In this document: piece by piece, positions 14,474 through 23,065 of the stretch | Layout: the number at the start of each line of letters is the position of its first letter | Numbering within the stretch: position 1 is the first letter of the stretch | From: JAAURS01 sp031362245 | GTDB lineage: Bacteria; Cyanobacteriota; Cyanobacteriia; Thermosynechococcales; Thermosynechococcaceae | Length of the DNA stretch: 23,292 nt | Direction: 5' to 3' | Assembly: GCA_031362245.1 (NCBI GenBank) | Contig: JANLSD010000110.1 | Coordinates: 1-23,292, forward strand | The notes under the pieces: generated by a model | What the model was told of the DNA's origin: nothing | Databases searched by the model: none | What the model saw: only the letters and a program-made list of their open reading frames with translations | Made by a program: the position numbers and the translations under genes

Positions 14474-15538
14474 CTAGGGCGATCGCTCTTCATTTTCCTT
14501 TTTCACGCGCCAGCCTGTCTGAGTACCAACCTTTCCGGCTTTGACAAAGAGCCAACTCCCTCGCTGAAAAGACTCGCTTCCTTTGGGGCAATTTGGCTTT
14601 ACCCCAATCAACCTTTCGATCTCGCCACTGGTTAACATCCAGTTTCCGGCATACGCGCGCTCCAGTGCCTCCATGTACCAGAGCGGATCTGTAGGGGGCT
14701 GGACTGGGGGTGCTAAAGGGGCACTGCGTTCGCTCAATACTTCAGCAATGGTTTCTAGGTAGCGATTAATCTGCTCGTAGATTGCCAAATACGGCAACGA
14801 TTCGGCTGGAGCAAGTTCCTCCACCGAAGATGGTTTTACTGGTTCTGCTTGAGGATTCTCAGGCGACGGAAGTGGGCTGCTAGCAGATGAATCAGGCTGT
14901 TCTGCCCAGAAGTCCTCTTTGTCCTCAGTCGGCACAGACAAACTAGGCTGAGGTGCTGGGGAGGGGGGGTGAATTTGGAGCGGGGGCGGAATGAATTGCG
15001 CGATATCAAGTGGATAGTCGGGGTGCTTTGCACCTGGGTCTTTTTTGAGAATGGCTTTGAAATTGTGCTGTTGCAACCAGGCACGATTTAGTTGCATCGC
15101 CCAGTGCTGCAAGTAGTTTGCCGTTTCTTGATCGCCGTTGGCAGCCGATTGCGCTGATACTTGCTGCATCCTATGGACCAATCCGGGGCCGATTAGCTTC
15201 TTATTTGCAGCCAGCAGCTTATCCTCAGAACCACTTGGAGAGTCTAATAGGGTTTGGATAAATTCAAGATATACCTGAGAATTATCTTCACTATCCGTTA
15301 GCTGATCGGTCTTAGACACAAACAGGTGGTGGATTTGACCCGCCAGATTGTGCAGAAATGTAGCTTCTTTAGGATTGCCCCAGCTCGTCAGTTGCGATGC
15401 CACTTGCTCCATCACCTGCACCAGTTCTGGAGTGACTAATGCTTCATTCTGGCGCAGAAGAATCCACTCTTCCCCCTTCGGGCAGACTAGCAGCTTTTGG
15501 ATTAAGTCTACATAGGATTGAATGCGTTGTTGGTTCAT
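14474..15538 (-). CDS. Cyanobacterial protein with two helical repeats and a Pro-rich linker
   Basis: 354 residues. Two copies of a roughly 60-residue helical repeat lie at about 9-69 and 89-150. Both read Y-x-(D/E)-(L/F)-I-Q-x-LL-x2-P-x-G, then an LV-x2-M-x-QV-(A/S) helix and an (A)-x-(F/Y)-L-x-x-(L/W)-A-x-Q-(I/L) helix. I recall this repeat from the N-termini of cyanobacterial CHAT/TPR and signalling proteins. A proline- and glutamate-rich linker (about 180-260) separates it from a C-terminal domain (about 290-347, with LTSGEIERLIGVKP and FQRGSWLFVKAGKVGTQTGWRV) that may be a helix-turn-helix-like module. No signal peptide. ATG 15538 lacks a strong ribosome site. Probably a cytoplasmic scaffold; no enzymatic motif seen. 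Confidence 0.75.
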   Translation of the reverse strand: MNQQRIQSYVDLIQKLLVCPKGEEWILLRQNEALVTPELVQVMEQVASQLTSWGNPKEATFLHNLAGQIHHLFVSKTDQLTDSEDNSQVYLEFIQTLLDSPSGSEDKLLAANKKLIGPGLVHRMQQVSAQSAANGDQETANYLQHWAMQLNRAWLQQHNFKAILKKDPGAKHPDYPLDIAQFIPPPLQIHPPSPAPQPSLSVPTEDKEDFWAEQPDSSASSPLPSPENPQAEPVKPSSVEELAPAESLPYLAIYEQINRYLETIAEVLSERSAPLAPPVQPPTDPLWYMEALERAYAGNWMLTSGEIERLIGVKPNCPKGSESFQRGSWLFVKAGKVGTQTGWRVKKENEERSP

Positions 15539-15685
15539 ATAGGCGAATGCTTAACGATATTCTAAGGCCACGACTAGCCTCTTCTAGAACTCAGCCGTAT
15601 CCTTCAGGCATGAATGAAATCTAAGAGCTGGCGATATCTACGACCACAGCCTCACAAGGGCAGATTCCGAAATATCCAAACGCTC

Positions 15686-15799
15686 TTAGATTGCGACTGG
15701 AGCAATGATAATCGCCCAGACCATAATGGCTAAAACAAGTGCGATAATCCCAATCATTAAGTCTCTATATTCACCATGAACCGGAGTGGAGTGTCTCAT
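15686..15799 (-). CDS. 37-residue single-pass membrane peptide
   Basis: A short ORF with start ATG 15799 and stop TAA 15686-15688. The ribosome site GGAGG lies 9 nt upstream. Residues 1-14 are polar (MRHSTPVHGEYRDL). Residues 15-37 form a single Ile/Ala/Val-rich membrane helix ending at the C-terminus. Similar tiny helices occur as subunits of photosynthetic and respiratory complexes in cyanobacteria and as stress-induced membrane peptides, but I cannot assign it. The neighbouring DNA is otherwise gene-free, which makes the combined ribosome site, start and helix more persuasive. Confidence 0.55.
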   Translation of the reverse strand: MRHSTPVHGEYRDLMIGIIALVLAIMVWAIIIAPVAI

Positions 15800-16179
15800 A
15801 GCTTTGGCCTCCTCTGACTTAAGCCTTTCTTATACTTCTATTTTCCTACAAATCTTCTCAAGCAGCGAAATGAGCAATGAAGTTTCATATAGAGGTTTAT
15901 AGGTTGGATAGACTATATGCAGTCGCATCTCTAAGGAAAATTTCTAGCTTTTAAAGTCTTCATTAATTTATTGATTGATTTACACTAAAACTAAGTAAAA
16001 GTATAAATAGTCAGAATTGAGTAAAGAAATGTAAATACTATACAAGCTTTTTTTGTAGGGGATTTTAGAACTTTAGGATTTCAAGTTACGCCTACTTAAT
16101 ATCTAAGGTTTGAGATTATGTCTAAAGGGTATATCTAGCCCAGAATCACAATCTTTTGAAGATCGATAGAGGAATCCCT
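15800..16179. other. AT-rich divergent promoter region
   Basis: About 380 bp without a gene, markedly AT-rich from 15940 to 16060, between the minus-strand 37-residue ORF and the plus-strand pyruvate-kinase-like gene. TTGAGT (16017-16022) and TATACA (16039-16044), separated by 16 bp, make a reasonable sigma-70 promoter for the latter. No copy of the 24-bp motif is present. The 136-nt leader after that promoter is unexplained. Confidence 0.45.
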
Positions 16180-17715
16180 ATGTTAGTGCAAGTCTCTGAA
16201 AAAGAAGCCTTATCTCCAGGTAATTCATCTGCGTTCGCTCTTTCCTCCCCGAATGCTTTACTCAGTGTGTTAAAGCAGCTCCGACACGAAGTCGTTCAGG
16301 AAGGTCAAGACATTTTTACAGAATGGCGATCGCGCATTCATCGCCAAGCTTTTCTCAAAAGCAGTCTCAATTTGGCTTACTATCTGGCCTTACGGCATCA
16401 CGACCTGCGATCGCTTCAAGCCGCACTGATGCCTTGGGGATTATCCTCTTTGGGACGCATCGAATCCCGCGTACTACCTAATCTAGATGCCGTCATTGCA
16501 ACTTTAGAGGCGGTGTGCCAAACAAGCCATACCACTCTTCCCCAACATCCCGCAGTTGAAGACTTTTTTGAGGGTGATCGGCTGTTGTTGGAACAAACAG
16601 AAGAGCTGTTTGGGAAAACGCTCTCCCACCGTCGCGTCAGGATTATGGTCACATTACCGACCTTGGCGGCTAGCAATTACGAGCTAGTGCGGAGCTTGCT
16701 CCAGCGGGGAACCAACTGTGTGCGAATTAACTGCGCTCACGATGATGTAAAAATCTGGGAGGCAATGATTGCCAATGTTCGTCTGGCTGAAGCAGAAACT
16801 GACAATCCCTGCAAAATCCTAATGGATTTAGGTGGGCCGAAGCCTCGCCTGAGTATGGCGATTTCGCCCGATCCCGAACAGCAGCGCATCCAACTGGGCG
16901 ATCGCCTTTTGCTGACGCGAGATCTGCCCACAACCGACGGATCGACCTATTCACAGGCTCAATGCAGTTTGCCCGAAGTGCTCGATCAACTGGTTGTGGG
17001 CACCACAGTTTGGATTGACGATGGGCATATTGGGGCCATTGTAGAGTCTATTGACAGCCAAGGGGTTCTGTTGCGGATCACCCATGCCGACTTAAAAGGT
17101 AGCAAGCTTCGTACCGATAAGGGGCTAAATTTTCCCGAAACCGAATTACAGCTCAGTCCGTTAACCGATAAAGATTTGCAAGATCTTAAGTTTGTTGCCA
17201 ATCATGCCGACATCGTCGGTTACTCCTTTGTCCAGAGACCAGAGGACATCGAGCTATTGCAACGGGAGCTGCATCTGCTGCTGCCCAAGAATGCGCGCAT
17301 TCCTGCCATTATCGCCAAAATCGAAACCCCGCTTGCGATTCGGAATCTACCGGAGCTGATCGTTCAGGCAGCGGGCAAGCAACCCTTCGGCATCATGATT
17401 GCCAGAGGCGATCTTGCAGTTGAAGTGGGGTATCAGCGTCTTGCCGAAATTCAAGAAGAAATTCTTTGGCTATGCGAAGCGGCGCATATTCCGGTGATTT
17501 GGGCTACTCAAGTTTTAGAAACGCTGGTCAAAAAGGGAATTCCTTCACGGGCAGAAATGACCGATGCAGCTATGGGAGAACGAGCCGAGTGTGTCATGCT
17601 CAATAAGGGGCCATTTATTTTAGAGGCTGTAACCATCTTGGATGATGTTTTGAGCCGGATGCAGGCTCACCAACTTAAAAAATCACCTCAGTTAAGGGCG
17701 CTTCATTCCTGGTGA
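16180..17715 (+). CDS. Pyruvate-kinase-like protein lacking the C-terminal domain
   Basis: 511 residues. Residues 1-150 are an unfamiliar, mainly helical N-terminal extension. Residues 151-495 form a pyruvate-kinase barrel with RIMVTLP (canonical TIGP), VRINCAHDD (NFSHG), DLGGPKPR at 216-223 (DTKGPEIR), IIAKIE with catalytic Lys380, MIARGDLAVEVG at 406-417 and WATQVLETL...SRAEMTDAA at 441-464. The SGETAKG loop is replaced by MLNKGPF, and the C-terminal allosteric domain of ordinary pyruvate kinase is absent. Core metal and Lys residues are kept, so phosphoryl transfer is possible; whether the substrate is PEP/pyruvate is not certain. ATG 16180 has AGAGGA 7 nt upstream. A CHAD gene follows after 33 bp. 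Confidence 0.85.
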   Translation: MLVQVSEKEALSPGNSSAFALSSPNALLSVLKQLRHEVVQEGQDIFTEWRSRIHRQAFLKSSLNLAYYLALRHHDLRSLQAALMPWGLSSLGRIESRVLPNLDAVIATLEAVCQTSHTTLPQHPAVEDFFEGDRLLLEQTEELFGKTLSHRRVRIMVTLPTLAASNYELVRSLLQRGTNCVRINCAHDDVKIWEAMIANVRLAEAETDNPCKILMDLGGPKPRLSMAISPDPEQQRIQLGDRLLLTRDLPTTDGSTYSQAQCSLPEVLDQLVVGTTVWIDDGHIGAIVESIDSQGVLLRITHADLKGSKLRTDKGLNFPETELQLSPLTDKDLQDLKFVANHADIVGYSFVQRPEDIELLQRELHLLLPKNARIPAIIAKIETPLAIRNLPELIVQAAGKQPFGIMIARGDLAVEVGYQRLAEIQEEILWLCEAAHIPVIWATQVLETLVKKGIPSRAEMTDAAMGERAECVMLNKGPFILEAVTILDDVLSRMQAHQLKKSPQLRALHSW

Positions 17716-17748
17716 ATTCCTAAACTAAATCCAAGCAGGAGAACCTAT

Positions 17749-18765
17749 ATGACGGATGAAATAAAATCTGAAGCGGTTGAAGAACCCTCTCCTAACAGTG
17801 AAAAGCTTACCCTTGGAGAATTTGCTTTAGCTTCAATCCAGAAGCATTTTCATAAGTCGATTAAGCATGAAGAAGAGATCTTTAAGGATGAAGACCCGGA
17901 ACCGCTCCATCAAATGCGGGTGGGGATGCGGCGGTTGCGTACAGTCCTGATGGTTTTTGCTCCGTTTGTATCGCTTTCGGCAGATCTCGATCGCGATATT
18001 ACGAAGATCTCCAAAAGCTTGGGAAGCGTCAGAGATTTGGATGTTTTAGGACAATGGCTGCAAAGCTTTATCTCTGATTCAGCTCTAGATGACAACGAGT
18101 CGAAACAAATTAAAAAAGTCTTACAGCGCTTGAATCGTCGGCGTCAGAAGCAGTTTAAGCACATGTGCTTAACGCTGAAGGGAGATCAATATTTTCAGTT
18201 TACCGAAGAATTTCAACTGTGGTTGAAGTATCCCAGGTTTCAAGCTGGGGCTGAATGGCCCATAAAGCTCGTGTTGCCGGATTTGCTGCTGCCGTTGATT
18301 AACGGACTGTTGCTGCATCCCGGTTGGTTAGCTGCGATAGCCGAACCTATTCAACAATGGTCTCCTAACGCGGAAATAGCTGGAGATCAAGTCGAGATTT
18401 ACCTTGCTGAGTACGGGACAGTTTTGCACGATCTACGGAAGCAAACCAAACGAGTGCGTTACCAAACAGAGTTTTTCAAAGATTTTTACGCCTCGGATTA
18501 TGCTGAACAAACCTTTGAATTTCGAAACATTCAAGACCTTTTAGGCCAACTGCAAGATAGCCAAGTCCTCAGCAATTTTCTGGTTAAAGAAATGGGTCTT
18601 CAATGGAAAGAATCCATCCCCTCCTTAGAGCGTTACATGCTGAATCAGCGCCTAGAACAATGGAAAATCTGGCAACCCATTCAGCAAAAATACCTGGACT
18701 CCAAATTCCGAGACGATTTAAGAATGCTTATTTTACGAACCTGCTGGAGCACGGGCAGCGGATAA
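17749..18765 (+). CDS. CHAD domain protein
   Basis: 338 residues. After an acidic N-terminus of 20 residues comes the CHAD pattern of conserved basic residues: HQMRVGMRRLRTVL (His54, Arg57, Arg61, Arg62, Arg64), RDLDVLGQWL and, further on, LHDLRKQTKRVRYQTEFF. CHAD domains bind inorganic polyphosphate through these residues and are often associated with polyphosphate granules. The N-terminal CYTH domain found in some relatives is missing. ATG 17749 is behind AGGAG. It sits in a plus-strand run between a kinase-like gene and a cation ATPase gene, consistent with phosphate and cation storage, though that link is inference. Confidence 0.9.
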   Translation: MTDEIKSEAVEEPSPNSEKLTLGEFALASIQKHFHKSIKHEEEIFKDEDPEPLHQMRVGMRRLRTVLMVFAPFVSLSADLDRDITKISKSLGSVRDLDVLGQWLQSFISDSALDDNESKQIKKVLQRLNRRRQKQFKHMCLTLKGDQYFQFTEEFQLWLKYPRFQAGAEWPIKLVLPDLLLPLINGLLLHPGWLAAIAEPIQQWSPNAEIAGDQVEIYLAEYGTVLHDLRKQTKRVRYQTEFFKDFYASDYAEQTFEFRNIQDLLGQLQDSQVLSNFLVKEMGLQWKESIPSLERYMLNQRLEQWKIWQPIQQKYLDSKFRDDLRMLILRTCWSTGSG

Positions 18766-18813
18766 ATTTGGAATCGCACTTTTAAGAATTTATAATCTTT
18801 TAACTCGAAAAAT

Positions 18814-19101
18814 ATGGGGCATAAAATGACTCAAAACGGATCGCCCAACAAAGATGAATTCCTCCACCCAAGGAGTCACTACTATGGTGAGTTCACACCT
18901 GCAAACTTAGCTTTTGACGCTAATTTACAAGAATTTGCAACCCAAGTTGGCTATGTCTGCGCTCTTGAAACAGGCGGAAAGATATCGGCCCAAGAGGCTT
19001 ACGGACAAATTAAGCAGTTGTGCAAAATCTTGAAGCAGAGCAAAAAGGGATTGGGTATCGGCAAGAAAAATGATGGGCAGGAAAACGAGCCGACTTTATA
19101 G
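18814..19101 (+). CDS. Small conserved cyanobacterial protein (possibly DUF7219)
   Basis: 95 residues, or 91 if translation begins at the second in-frame ATG (18826). The central part NKDEFLHPRSHYYGEFTPANLAFDANLQEFATQVGYVCALETGGKISAQEAY resembles a short protein family common in cyanobacteria, which I believe is DUF7219 (from memory, moderate). The C-terminus is lysine-rich (KQSKKGLGIGKKND). No catalytic motif, membrane helix or signal is seen. It lies 48 bp after the CHAD gene on the same strand. Neither ATG has a strong ribosome site, so the start is uncertain. Confidence 0.7.
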   Translation: MGHKMTQNGSPNKDEFLHPRSHYYGEFTPANLAFDANLQEFATQVGYVCALETGGKISAQEAYGQIKQLCKILKQSKKGLGIGKKNDGQENEPTL

Positions 19102-19238
19102 CTCAAGCTTTATATCTTTGAGGTTATGCAACTCGTTTGAATCGATTGCAAGAGGTCTTGTATGAGCATCAGAGTGGCTCACAACATCCTCAAAACATTG
19201 TTTTATGCTGGGGGGATGGAACATTTGTGTGCGATATT

Positions 19239-21845
19239 ATGGTCGAACAATATAACCTCAACAGCCTTTCAGGTCTATCTGACACAGAAGTAGTCCATTG
19301 TTTAGAACAGGAGGGATACAACGAACTACCTTCCACTCAAAATCGAGGTTTGTTAGAAATTGTTCTTGAAATTGTGCGCGAACCGATCTTTTTGCTATTG
19401 ATTGGTTGTGGCACCATTTATCTCCTATTGGGCGATGCCCAGGAAGCCTCCATACTCCTAGGTTTTATCTTCCTGATCGTCGGGATTAACTTGTACCAGG
19501 AACAAAAGACAGAGCGATCGCTAGAAGCCCTGCGAGATCTCTCCAGCCCCCGCGCCTTGGTCATCCGAGATGGTACGCGCAAGCGAATTCCAGGGCGTGA
19601 AGTGGTTCGTGGTGATGTGTTGGTGTTGGTAGAAGGAGATCGCATCCCAGCAGATGCTGCCTTACTGTGGTCTACGCACCTAAGCGTAGATGAGTCCCTA
19701 TTGACAGGAGAGTCAATGCCCGTTAGAAAGAAGGCCATTGACCATGAGATGGAAGGAAGCCACAGTAAACCCATCGGTTCCCCCCTATTTGATACCTTGG
19801 TTCGTCCTGGTGGGGATGATCTTCCGTTTGTCTATTCAGGAACGCTAATTGTCCAGGGGCAGGGTATTGCGCAAGTGTATGCGACGGGTCTGCGCACGGA
19901 GATGGGGAAGATTGGCAAAGCGCTCCAGACTGTGCAACAGGAAGATACCGTTTTGCAGAAAGAAACGCGCCGCATTGTGGGCAAGCTGACTTTTGTGGCG
20001 ATCGCCATTTGCATTGCGGTCGTGGTCATCTATGGCATAACCCGAGGCGATTGGCTGAATGGGTTTCTGGCGGGGTTGGCCTTAGCGATGGCGATCTTGC
20101 CCAATGAAATTCCCGTGGTGCTAGCGATTTTTCTCGCCCTTGGCGCATGGCGATTTTCGCGGCAGCATGTCTTGACGCGACGGACGCCTGTGGTGGAGAC
20201 GTTGGGTTCGGCAACGGTGTTGTGCGTGGACAAAACTGGAACCCTCACCTTTAACCGGATGTCCGTCAGTAAGATTTATGTGGCTGGGGAATTTTACGAT
20301 TTTCGGCTCCAAGAGGGAGAACCAATTCCAGAACCGTTTCATCCCCTGATCGAGTTTGGGATTTTAGCCAGCCGCAAAGACCCCTTCGACCCGATGGAAA
20401 AAGCACTCAGACAAGTGGGGGAGTCCTACTTAGCCCAGACCGAACATTTACACGATGACTGGGAAATCCTGCGCGAGTACCCGCTCTCCGGCCAATTGCT
20501 GGCAATGTCTTGTGTTTGGAAATCTCCCAAAGGACAGCTCACCATTTCAGCCAAAGGTGCACCAGAAGCGATCGCCGATCTCTGCCACTTCAATCCCGCA
20601 CAGACACAGGATCTAGCACAGCACATCGCCAAAATGGCGGCGGACGGACTGCGGGTGTTAGGTGTGGCGAAAGCAACGCGGCAGCATCCTTCCCCTCGCC
20701 CTCAATCGACCCTTCCCGAGGGTCAGCATGACTTTGAATTTGAGTTTGTGGGGCTGGTGGGATTGGCGGATCCAGTGCGTCCGACGGTGGCCCCTGCGAT
20801 CGCCGAGTGCTACACCGCTGGGATTCGGGTGGTAATGATTACGGGCGACTATCCCGCTACCGCGCAAAACATTGCCCGTCAAATTGGCTTATCACCTGCG
20901 ACAGAAGTGCTCACTGGCCCAGAACTGGAGCAGCTTACAGACGAGCAGCTACTTTCTCGCATCAAAACCGTGAATATCTTTGCGCGGGTAGTACCAGAGC
21001 AAAAACTACTGATTGTAAACGCCCTAAAGCGCAGTGGCGAAATTGTGGCTATGACTGGGGATGGCGTGAACGATGCTCCGGCGCTCAAAGCGGCCCACAT
21101 TGGCATTGCCATGGGCGATCACGGCACCGATGTAGCCCGTGAGTCTGCTGACTTGGTATTAATGGATGACGATTTTTCGTCGATTGTGCAGTCGGTCAAA
21201 CTGGGGCGGCGGATTTTCGACAACCTTAGGAAAGGGATGGCCTACACGCTAGCAGTGCATATCCCGATCGCCGGAATGTCCCTGATTCCTGTCATCTTTG
21301 GGTGGCCTCTGGTCCTCCTACCCATTCATATTGCCTTTCTCCACCTTATTATTGACCCTGCTTGCACGATAGTTTTTGAAGCAGAACCCGCAGAAAGCAA
21401 TGTGATGACCCGCCCGCCGCGCAATCCGAAGGAACCGCTGTTCAGCCGACGCACCCTGAGACTAGCACTTCTACAAGGGATGAGTGCGTTAGGGGTATTG
21501 GTGGGGGTGTTTGCGATCGCCTATTACCGAGGCAACGGCGAGTTTGATGCCCGTGCGCTGACCTTTACGACCCTCATCATTTCCAACCTGAGTATGATTC
21601 TGGTGAATCGGTCTTGGTCGCGCACTGCGCTGGAAACCTTGCAGACTTCTAACCGTGCGTTGTGGTGGGTCATCGGCGGCGGAATTCTATTTCTAGGGCT
21701 GGTTCTCTATGTTCCTCTGCTGCGGCACTTATTCAGTTTTTCTTTTTTGCACGTTGAAGATCTGGCGATTAGTTTCGGGTCTGGGATCTTTAGTATCCTT
21801 TGGTTTGAGGGGCTTAAGCTCAGTAGCCGCCGTCAAGCAACATAA
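19239..21845 (+). CDS. P2-type cation-transporting ATPase
   Basis: 868 residues from ATG 19239; an in-frame TTG at 19137 would add 34 residues without the usual family look. Motifs are the actuator TGES (156-159), phosphorylation DKTGTLT (Asp331), nucleotide-domain KGAPEAI, hinge MTGDGVNDAPALK (605-617) and TM6 IDPACTIVFEAEP (705 onward). Domain order and length match bacterial SERCA-like P2 ATPases of the group with PEEFP in TM4 and a compact nucleotide domain. Here TM4 reads PNEIP (288-292), with Asn where an ion-coordinating Glu is usual. The cation is not predictable (Ca, K/Na or other). The gene follows the small cyanobacterial gene after 137 bp, and no ribosome site is obvious. Confidence 0.9.
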   Translation: MVEQYNLNSLSGLSDTEVVHCLEQEGYNELPSTQNRGLLEIVLEIVREPIFLLLIGCGTIYLLLGDAQEASILLGFIFLIVGINLYQEQKTERSLEALRDLSSPRALVIRDGTRKRIPGREVVRGDVLVLVEGDRIPADAALLWSTHLSVDESLLTGESMPVRKKAIDHEMEGSHSKPIGSPLFDTLVRPGGDDLPFVYSGTLIVQGQGIAQVYATGLRTEMGKIGKALQTVQQEDTVLQKETRRIVGKLTFVAIAICIAVVVIYGITRGDWLNGFLAGLALAMAILPNEIPVVLAIFLALGAWRFSRQHVLTRRTPVVETLGSATVLCVDKTGTLTFNRMSVSKIYVAGEFYDFRLQEGEPIPEPFHPLIEFGILASRKDPFDPMEKALRQVGESYLAQTEHLHDDWEILREYPLSGQLLAMSCVWKSPKGQLTISAKGAPEAIADLCHFNPAQTQDLAQHIAKMAADGLRVLGVAKATRQHPSPRPQSTLPEGQHDFEFEFVGLVGLADPVRPTVAPAIAECYTAGIRVVMITGDYPATAQNIARQIGLSPATEVLTGPELEQLTDEQLLSRIKTVNIFARVVPEQKLLIVNALKRSGEIVAMTGDGVNDAPALKAAHIGIAMGDHGTDVARESADLVLMDDDFSSIVQSVKLGRRIFDNLRKGMAYTLAVHIPIAGMSLIPVIFGWPLVLLPIHIAFLHLIIDPACTIVFEAEPAESNVMTRPPRNPKEPLFSRRTLRLALLQGMSALGVLVGVFAIAYYRGNGEFDARALTFTTLIISNLSMILVNRSWSRTALETLQTSNRALWWVIGGGILFLGLVLYVPLLRHLFSFSFLHVEDLAISFGSGIFSILWFEGLKLSSRRQAT

Positions 21846-21887
21846 TCGTGTCTCACACGCGGATTGGATTGCAGGTATGAATTAATT

Positions 21888-22104
21888 GTTAGCGCTGATA
21901 AGGTCTGGGTAATACTTAGTATTATTTGATGGTTTTTTTGTGAAATTTGAGGTGATTCTAATTTTTACTAGCATGAAATATTAGCTGTAAAGCAGCATTC
22001 TTTAGGCTTTTAGGATCTCAAATTGCTAATTCTAGTTGGTAAAAATTAGACAGTAGGTATATACCTACTGCTTCCTCTATAAACCAGACCTTATACGCGC
22101 TAAC
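21888..22104. mobile_element. MITE-like element with 21-bp imperfect inverted repeats
   Basis: About 217 bp bounded by GTTAGCGC-n2-ATAAGGTCTGG (21888-21908) and its inverted copy (22084-22104), identical at 19 of 21 positions. The interior is AT-rich and noncoding, and contains the 20-bp palindrome at 22051-22070. The right end abuts exactly the point where the IS1380-like transposase reading frame loses homology, supplying its stop codon. No clear target duplication is visible (left AATT, right GGTC), so a rearrangement is likely. Confidence 0.6.
22051..22070. repeat. Perfect 20-bp palindrome
   Basis: CAGTAGGTAT at 22051-22060 followed by its exact reverse complement at 22061-22070. It lies just inside the right repeat of the MITE-like element. 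It could form a cruciform or hairpin, or act as a dimer-binding site or terminator; no T-run follows. Confidence 0.7.
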
Positions 22105-22585
22105 GGTCAGCCCAGCCGTCAATATCCAACACGATTTCTGCTGGGGCAGCCTTATATCCTTTGATAAATCCATCTACCATCCGGCTTCGCATTGCTGAGA
22201 CTTCTCGCTTGCTGACATGGTTTTCAAGGCGAGTTATGGTGGGTTGACTTGCCAGTAGGTCTTGCTCGGCGATGGGTAATCGGTCACAGGCTATCTTAAA
22301 AATGGGGTCATGGCGCAACGTATTACTGTCATTGGCATCCTCGTAGCCTCCCACGAGTTGATAGACGCGTTGGCTCACCAATTGATGCAGGCTATGGGTG
22401 ATTTTGGTCGGATCGTGCCACGCTTGGATACACTCTGATTAACCCCGACAGACTTGCACTTTTTCCTCTGCTTGTCGGGCTAGCAAGATGCCTGAGTTTG
22501 AGCTTAATTCTAGGTCTGAAAATCGAACCACCAGTGGGCGTTAGCGGTAAAACTCATAAGGGAGTTCCAATTTACACTCTGTCAT
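22100..22585 (-). pseudogene. IS1380-family transposase pseudogene
   Basis: Reading from ATG 22585 gives MTECKLELPYEF and further IS1380-like sequence in one frame, interrupted by TAA at 22541-22543 and TAA at 22439-22441. Recognisable pieces are SNSGILLARQAEEK, DPTKITHSLHQLVSQRVYQL, GGYEDANDSNTLRHDPIFK, LLASQPTITRLEN and IVLDIDGWAD, which holds the first catalytic Asp. The frame then ends at TAG 22100-22102 inside the MITE-like element. About two thirds of the usual protein (over 400 residues) is missing. Dead gene with nonsense mutations and a 3' deletion. The IS outer end is perhaps near 22681 (CCTGGATTATTCATGA on the minus strand). Confidence 0.8.
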
Positions 22586-22681
22586 GGCAAAATTAGGGGA
22601 CTAAAAACTTTGGAGAGCTTGATTCTAAATCGTTTTAAGCCCTCTTTTCCTCTTTTTAAGTCCCTTCATGAATAATCCAGG

Positions 22682-23065
22682 TTGGACGGGTTGGTGAGGG
22701 TGCCTGAGCTTTATGTGCGCTCAGATCTAAGCGAAAGGTTCCATGAAGATGTTGAGTCGGTGGTTGAGTATCGAGAGAAGGCTGAAGTGCTGGCTGAGCT
22801 GGAGTCTTTTGCCGGAGAAGAGCCAGAGGGGAGGGTGGATGCGATTTACGACGAGGATCTGTGCGCTTGGGCAAACGCTATCCGTAGCTATCTTCAGCAA
22901 AAGCGGGTGCGGTGTGCAGCTATCGTTCTGCTTGAGCAGGGCACAAGCTTATCGTTGGTAAAGCTATGGCTTGCGGGGCTGCTCGGTGGGTTTGAGATGC
23001 GGCAGGGTGGTGGGTTTTATGATGGGGCTGGGGTTGTGGCGAGTAATGGCAGCGCGGCGGCATGA
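22682..23065 (+). CDS. Hypothetical protein, probably 5'-truncated by the IS
   Basis: Up to 127 residues, with possible starts TTG 22682, TTG 22691, GTG 22694 and GTG 22700; no ribosome site and no early ATG. The product is acidic at first (FHEDVESVVEYREKAEVLAELESFAGEEPEG), with a central DLCAWANAIRSYLQQKRV and a LSLVKLWLAGLLGGFEMRQ segment. I have a faint memory of such WANAI...LSLVxxWLGLLLGGF patterns in small cyanobacterial proteins, but no function. The frame begins within a few bases of the presumed IS1380 end (22681), so the original N-terminus may have been lost. A real but broken gene is the best guess. Confidence 0.45.
   Translation: MDGLVRVPELYVRSDLSERFHEDVESVVEYREKAEVLAELESFAGEEPEGRVDAIYDEDLCAWANAIRSYLQQKRVRCAAIVLLEQGTSLSLVKLWLAGLLGGFEMRQGGGFYDGAGVVASNGSAAA

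Noticed and set aside
21847..21860. CGTGT-CTC-ACACG hairpin as terminator of the ATPase gene
   Set aside because: Only five base pairs and no T-run.
22051..22070. Palindrome as an operator for a neighbouring gene
   Set aside because: No intact gene starts nearby; it lies inside a MITE-like element, so a structural origin is more likely.
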